Assembly (NCBI GenBank): GCA_963853835.1
Contig: OY970830.1
Coordinates: forward strand, 45,449,966 to 45,513,965
Reading direction: 5' to 3'
DNA from: Calendula officinalis
Lineage: Eukaryota > Streptophyta > Magnoliopsida > Asterales > Asteraceae
DNA: 64,000 nt
Numbering within the stretch: position 1 is the first letter of the stretch; the number at the start of each line of letters is the position of its first letter. A program made the translations under genes and the position numbers. This document shows positions 61,407-64,000 of the stretch, one piece after another. The notes beneath the pieces are model-generated. The model saw nothing but the letters and a program-made list of their open reading frames with translations, was not told where the DNA came from and did no database searches.

Positions 61407-62162
61407 TGATACATGTACGGATAAGGTCCAAGGAAGGTTTTGGATGAATGGTTCATGGGATGTGTGGGTAGTCTTGTTTTGGACATTATTAGCCATAAGA
61501 GGCTACACAACAAAGGATTACTTGAACGTTTTCAACACTTATTATTTGTTACAAATCATATGCAAGGTTGACACACATTACATGTTGATGTGTCTTGATG
61601 ATAAGGCTGATGTGGGTTAAATCTTGTGAATTTGATGACATGGGGATTAATGATGCATGGAGCCTACTTAGTGCAAGAAACGTTTTTAGTGCTTTGAATA
61701 AGCCATTTTATGGCATTTAGTTTCCTTTTATTGCTGTTTTATGAGAAGCCTTTGAGCTTTTGTAACTGATTTCGTTTTTAAGGCTTTATATAGCCATTTC
61801 TTTGCATGTAATGAGAAAAATAACGAATTTTAATCAATATTGAAGAACTTTGTTCATCATTTTATGAGTTGTTGCTGCACTCACAATCATCTTTTGAAGG
61901 ATGCTTTCCTGATCTTGATAGAACTCAAGTTAATAGGTCTTAACTTGTTTTCATCGATATTCAATCTATAGGTCTAGGTTGTCTATCAAATCTATCCTTT
62001 TATTTCATTGTTACTTGTTCCAATTTTGTTATATTTCATCACTCACACGAAAATACCAAAAAGAGTCCCAAAATTCTGTATTTGCTATCCAAATTAGTTC
62101 ATTGAGTTTTAATCATTTTATTCCGCTGCAATCAGAAATACGAGTGCTCCATATTCGTATCA
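61407..62162 (+). repeat. LTR copy 2 (756 bp), adjoining the PBS
   Basis: Same TGATAC...GTATCA termini, TATA-like TTTATATAG near 61786. It is followed by TAAG and the PBS at 62167, so this copy acts as the 5' LTR of the internal region to its right. Its left five bases (AAGGA) and those left of copy 1 (CCAAT) would be the alternative target-site duplications. The right end of the element lies outside the window. Confidence 0.88.
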
Positions 62163-62166
62163 TAAG

Positions 62167-62178
62167 TGGTATCAGAGC
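62167..62178 (+). promoter_or_regulatory. Primer binding site for initiator tRNA-Met
   Basis: TGGTATCAGAGC, four bases after the LTR end. Establishes plus-strand orientation. Confidence 0.93.
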
Positions 62179-62211
62179 AAGTTCTGATTGGGAACTTGTT
62201 GTCCAAGAATC

Positions 62212-64000
62212 ATGCTACGCAAATTGCTAATTGAAGAAGACGAAGAGGATGTGTTCATCTACAATGCTGAATTCTATTATGATCCAAAAAAGGGTATTGA
62301 CCATATGTCACTTCCCAATTCTGATTCGGAAGATGTAGATGAAGATTCTTGTCCAATCTATGAGACCGATGGGGAAGAAGAATTCATTGATGGAATCTAT
62401 AATTCTGGTCCCATCTATGATACTGATGGGGAAGAGGAATTTAGTGAAGAAATTGAAGATGAAGTTGCTGAAAAAGAAAGTCTCGTTAGTGAAGAAATTA
62501 ATTTTGTGGTTGGAGACGAAATTATTGAAGTAATGGATGAAAGAAGAAGTTTTGTTGATGAAGATGCCATTGGTGAAGAGATAGATTCTGTTGGTAAGGA
62601 AGAATTTATTGAAGAAGTGGTTTTTGTTGATCAACAAAATTTGTTCCAAGAGCTTACAACATTAAAAACCAATGACTACAAGTACCACAAAATTTCAGGT
62701 TCTATTATTTTTTATAAATATGATTTATTTTCTAAAGTTCTTAGAAAAATCAGAATTGAAGGCTTTATTGATCAAGAAGGTTTATTCATTTTTCATCTTC
62801 ATGTTCGTTTCAAAGTGTGGGAAATTTATACACTTTGGAGACCAAGGAATGACTACTTGTTGCCAATTGAGAGCCATCACAAATCTGTTACTAATGTGAT
62901 AAGGAAGTGTGCTGGTACATTGAATCTCATTGATTCTGATTTTATTGGTTACATTGTCATTTGTTTTGATCTTTCTCACTTTGATCTTGTTGCTTATTAT
63001 CTTACAAAAGGAGTTTCTGGTGTTGTTTTGTTTGTGGCTCAAAAACACCAAGAAAGATTGTTCTTGGATGATGGCAGAATTTCTTACCCTCCAAAAGATT
63101 TATTAGAAGGGCTGAATTCAGCAATTTGTTTGAAGATGACATGTGTATGTGTGGGAGTTGTCAAAGGGTTGTTTGAGACAAGTAAAGAGTGTGTGTTGGC
63201 TGCTCCTAAGTTAGTAATACTTGATCCTATATTTTTTTTTGAAAATCAAGCATTCTACTAATGGAGAAATTCAGTTTTGCAAAGTTACATCTCATATAAA
63301 AACTTATGACCATTGTTTGTATTATCCACAAACATTGGATGACAAAATGGGAGGTGTGCTAGCATTTTTGTGGTATTGTTCCAAGGAGGGGTTGATGTTA
63401 ATTAGTCATGCACAAAGATTTGCAATTGAAGGAATTCGGGGACATAAGGTCATGGGGTGTATCAATTATCACCAATTCTTAAAAAGGGATGTTATGACTT
63501 GTTTAAAATTGCATGGGGCTGTTGTGGAAGATTATCACATTGTTTTTGGGTATAAAGAAGGTCGATTTGAGGAAAAGGGGTGGTCTCTCATCCTAAAGTT
63601 GGAAGATTGGACTCCATGGACTGTTTTTGAAGAACGGATTATTTGTCAAGATGTTATTCATATCATGACAAGTTCTTTGCTGATTTTCTTGAACCATACT
63701 AACGAGTTGCATGTAGGGTTATGGAAACTTGAATTTGGTCTTACAATCTCCAAGATTTATGATGATGATCCAGATTTGCATCGTAGCAATTACATGACTA
63801 ATCTCAATCATGGTTTATTTGATGTGGGGGAGCATGACAAATGGGGTTTTGGGGCTAGAAACTCTTTTGATATGTCCATAATAGTGAAGTTATTGGTTCA
63901 TACTACAATGATTGCAAAGAATCTTGAGGTTGATAACACCAAGGCTGCTATTTCTAAACAAGTGATTGGCTGGAAGAATAAAGAGGTGAAACGTGACACT
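62212..64000 (+). pseudogene. Unknown acidic ORF of the LTR element, frameshifted, incomplete at window end
   Basis: The first ATG after the PBS (34 bp on) opens 349 codons to TAA at 63259-63261. The preceding T9 tract (63232-63240) appears to carry one base too many: removing one T leads into the +1 frame, which is open for 254 codons to 64000. A single protein of at least 600 residues is therefore the likely ancestral product. The N-terminus is very acidic, with two copies of PIY-x-TDGEEEF near residues 45-78, then long Glu-rich stretches. The middle is hydrophobic/aromatic (GSIIFYKYDLF, LIDSDFIGYIVICF, VSGVVLFVAQKH) without a clear membrane segment. The later part is Trp-rich (WSLILKLEDWTPWTVF). 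I recognise no gag, RT or other family. It may be a gag-like N-terminal region or a captured host sequence. The slip could also be a sequencing error. Confidence 0.6.

Larger units (their letters stand above)
60646..64000 (+). mobile_element. LTR retrotransposon, left part (runs past the window end)
   Basis: Two tandem LTR copies, an iMet PBS and at least 1.8 kb of internal sequence with one long frameshifted ORF. No gag zinc knuckle, protease or RT is seen up to 64000. Classification to Ty1/copia or Ty3/gypsy is not possible from this part. Confidence 0.85.

Noticed and set aside
61217..61447. 76-codon ORF in the LTR (and counterpart 61979-62230)
   Set aside because: It spans the LTR end and extends differently into TAAGGA/LTR or PBS, as expected for a chance frame.
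62308..62649. 113-codon minus-strand ORF
   Set aside because: Antisense shadow of the Glu-rich plus-strand coding sequence (GAA/TTC symmetry).

Overview
The window is repeat-dominated plant nuclear DNA with no recognisable host gene. The kind of organism is inferred from the mobile elements. There are LINE-type non-LTR retrotransposons with a DUF4283/zinc-knuckle ORF1 and a plant-type endonuclease/RT/zf-RVT ORF2. There are also LTR elements primed by initiator tRNA-Met (PBS TGGTATCAGAGC). The LTR ending GGGGTGTGACA next to that PBS resembles elements I associate with Asteraceae, so a composite-family plant is likely but not proven. Array structure and old insertions suggest a heterochromatic (pericentromeric or knob-like) region.

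Layout. (1) 1-29460: a GC-rich, CpG-dense satellite of about 80 monomers (roughly 325-398 bp). Each monomer is a block of 18-bp subrepeats plus a conserved spacer of about 150 bp. Monomers are organised at several larger scales: 3.0-3.7 kb higher-order units, a 3.67-kb tandem duplication, a 1426-bp tandem duplication, and a 9.7-kb segment repeated 16.2 kb away. (2) 29468-60645: an AT-rich 136-bp satellite in five blocks (about 88 monomers), interrupted by retroelements: a 5'UTR-only LINE fragment (32760-33269), a 3'-deleted LINE (34614-40306), a 5'-truncated LINE with a poly-A tail (42613-45845), and a complete 9.7-kb LTR element on the minus strand (48757-58441) with a 5-bp target-site duplication and no gag-pol. 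(3) 60646-64000: the left part of another LTR element. It has two LTR copies in tandem 6 bp apart, then a PBS, then a long acidic ORF of unknown function that is frameshifted at a T9 tract and runs off the window.

How the parts relate. The LINE ORFs carry stop codons and frameshifts, so these copies are dead. The large minus-strand LTR element has nearly identical LTRs (about ten differences by eye over 3.2 kb), so it inserted recently, yet it carries no coding capacity for its own movement and resembles a large retrotransposon derivative (LARD). Five retroelement-derived segments interrupt or abut the 136-bp satellite and none is seen in the GC-rich satellite. The most novel material is the multi-scale GC-rich satellite, the LARD-like element with an exon-like LTR segment, and the unknown ORF at the right edge.
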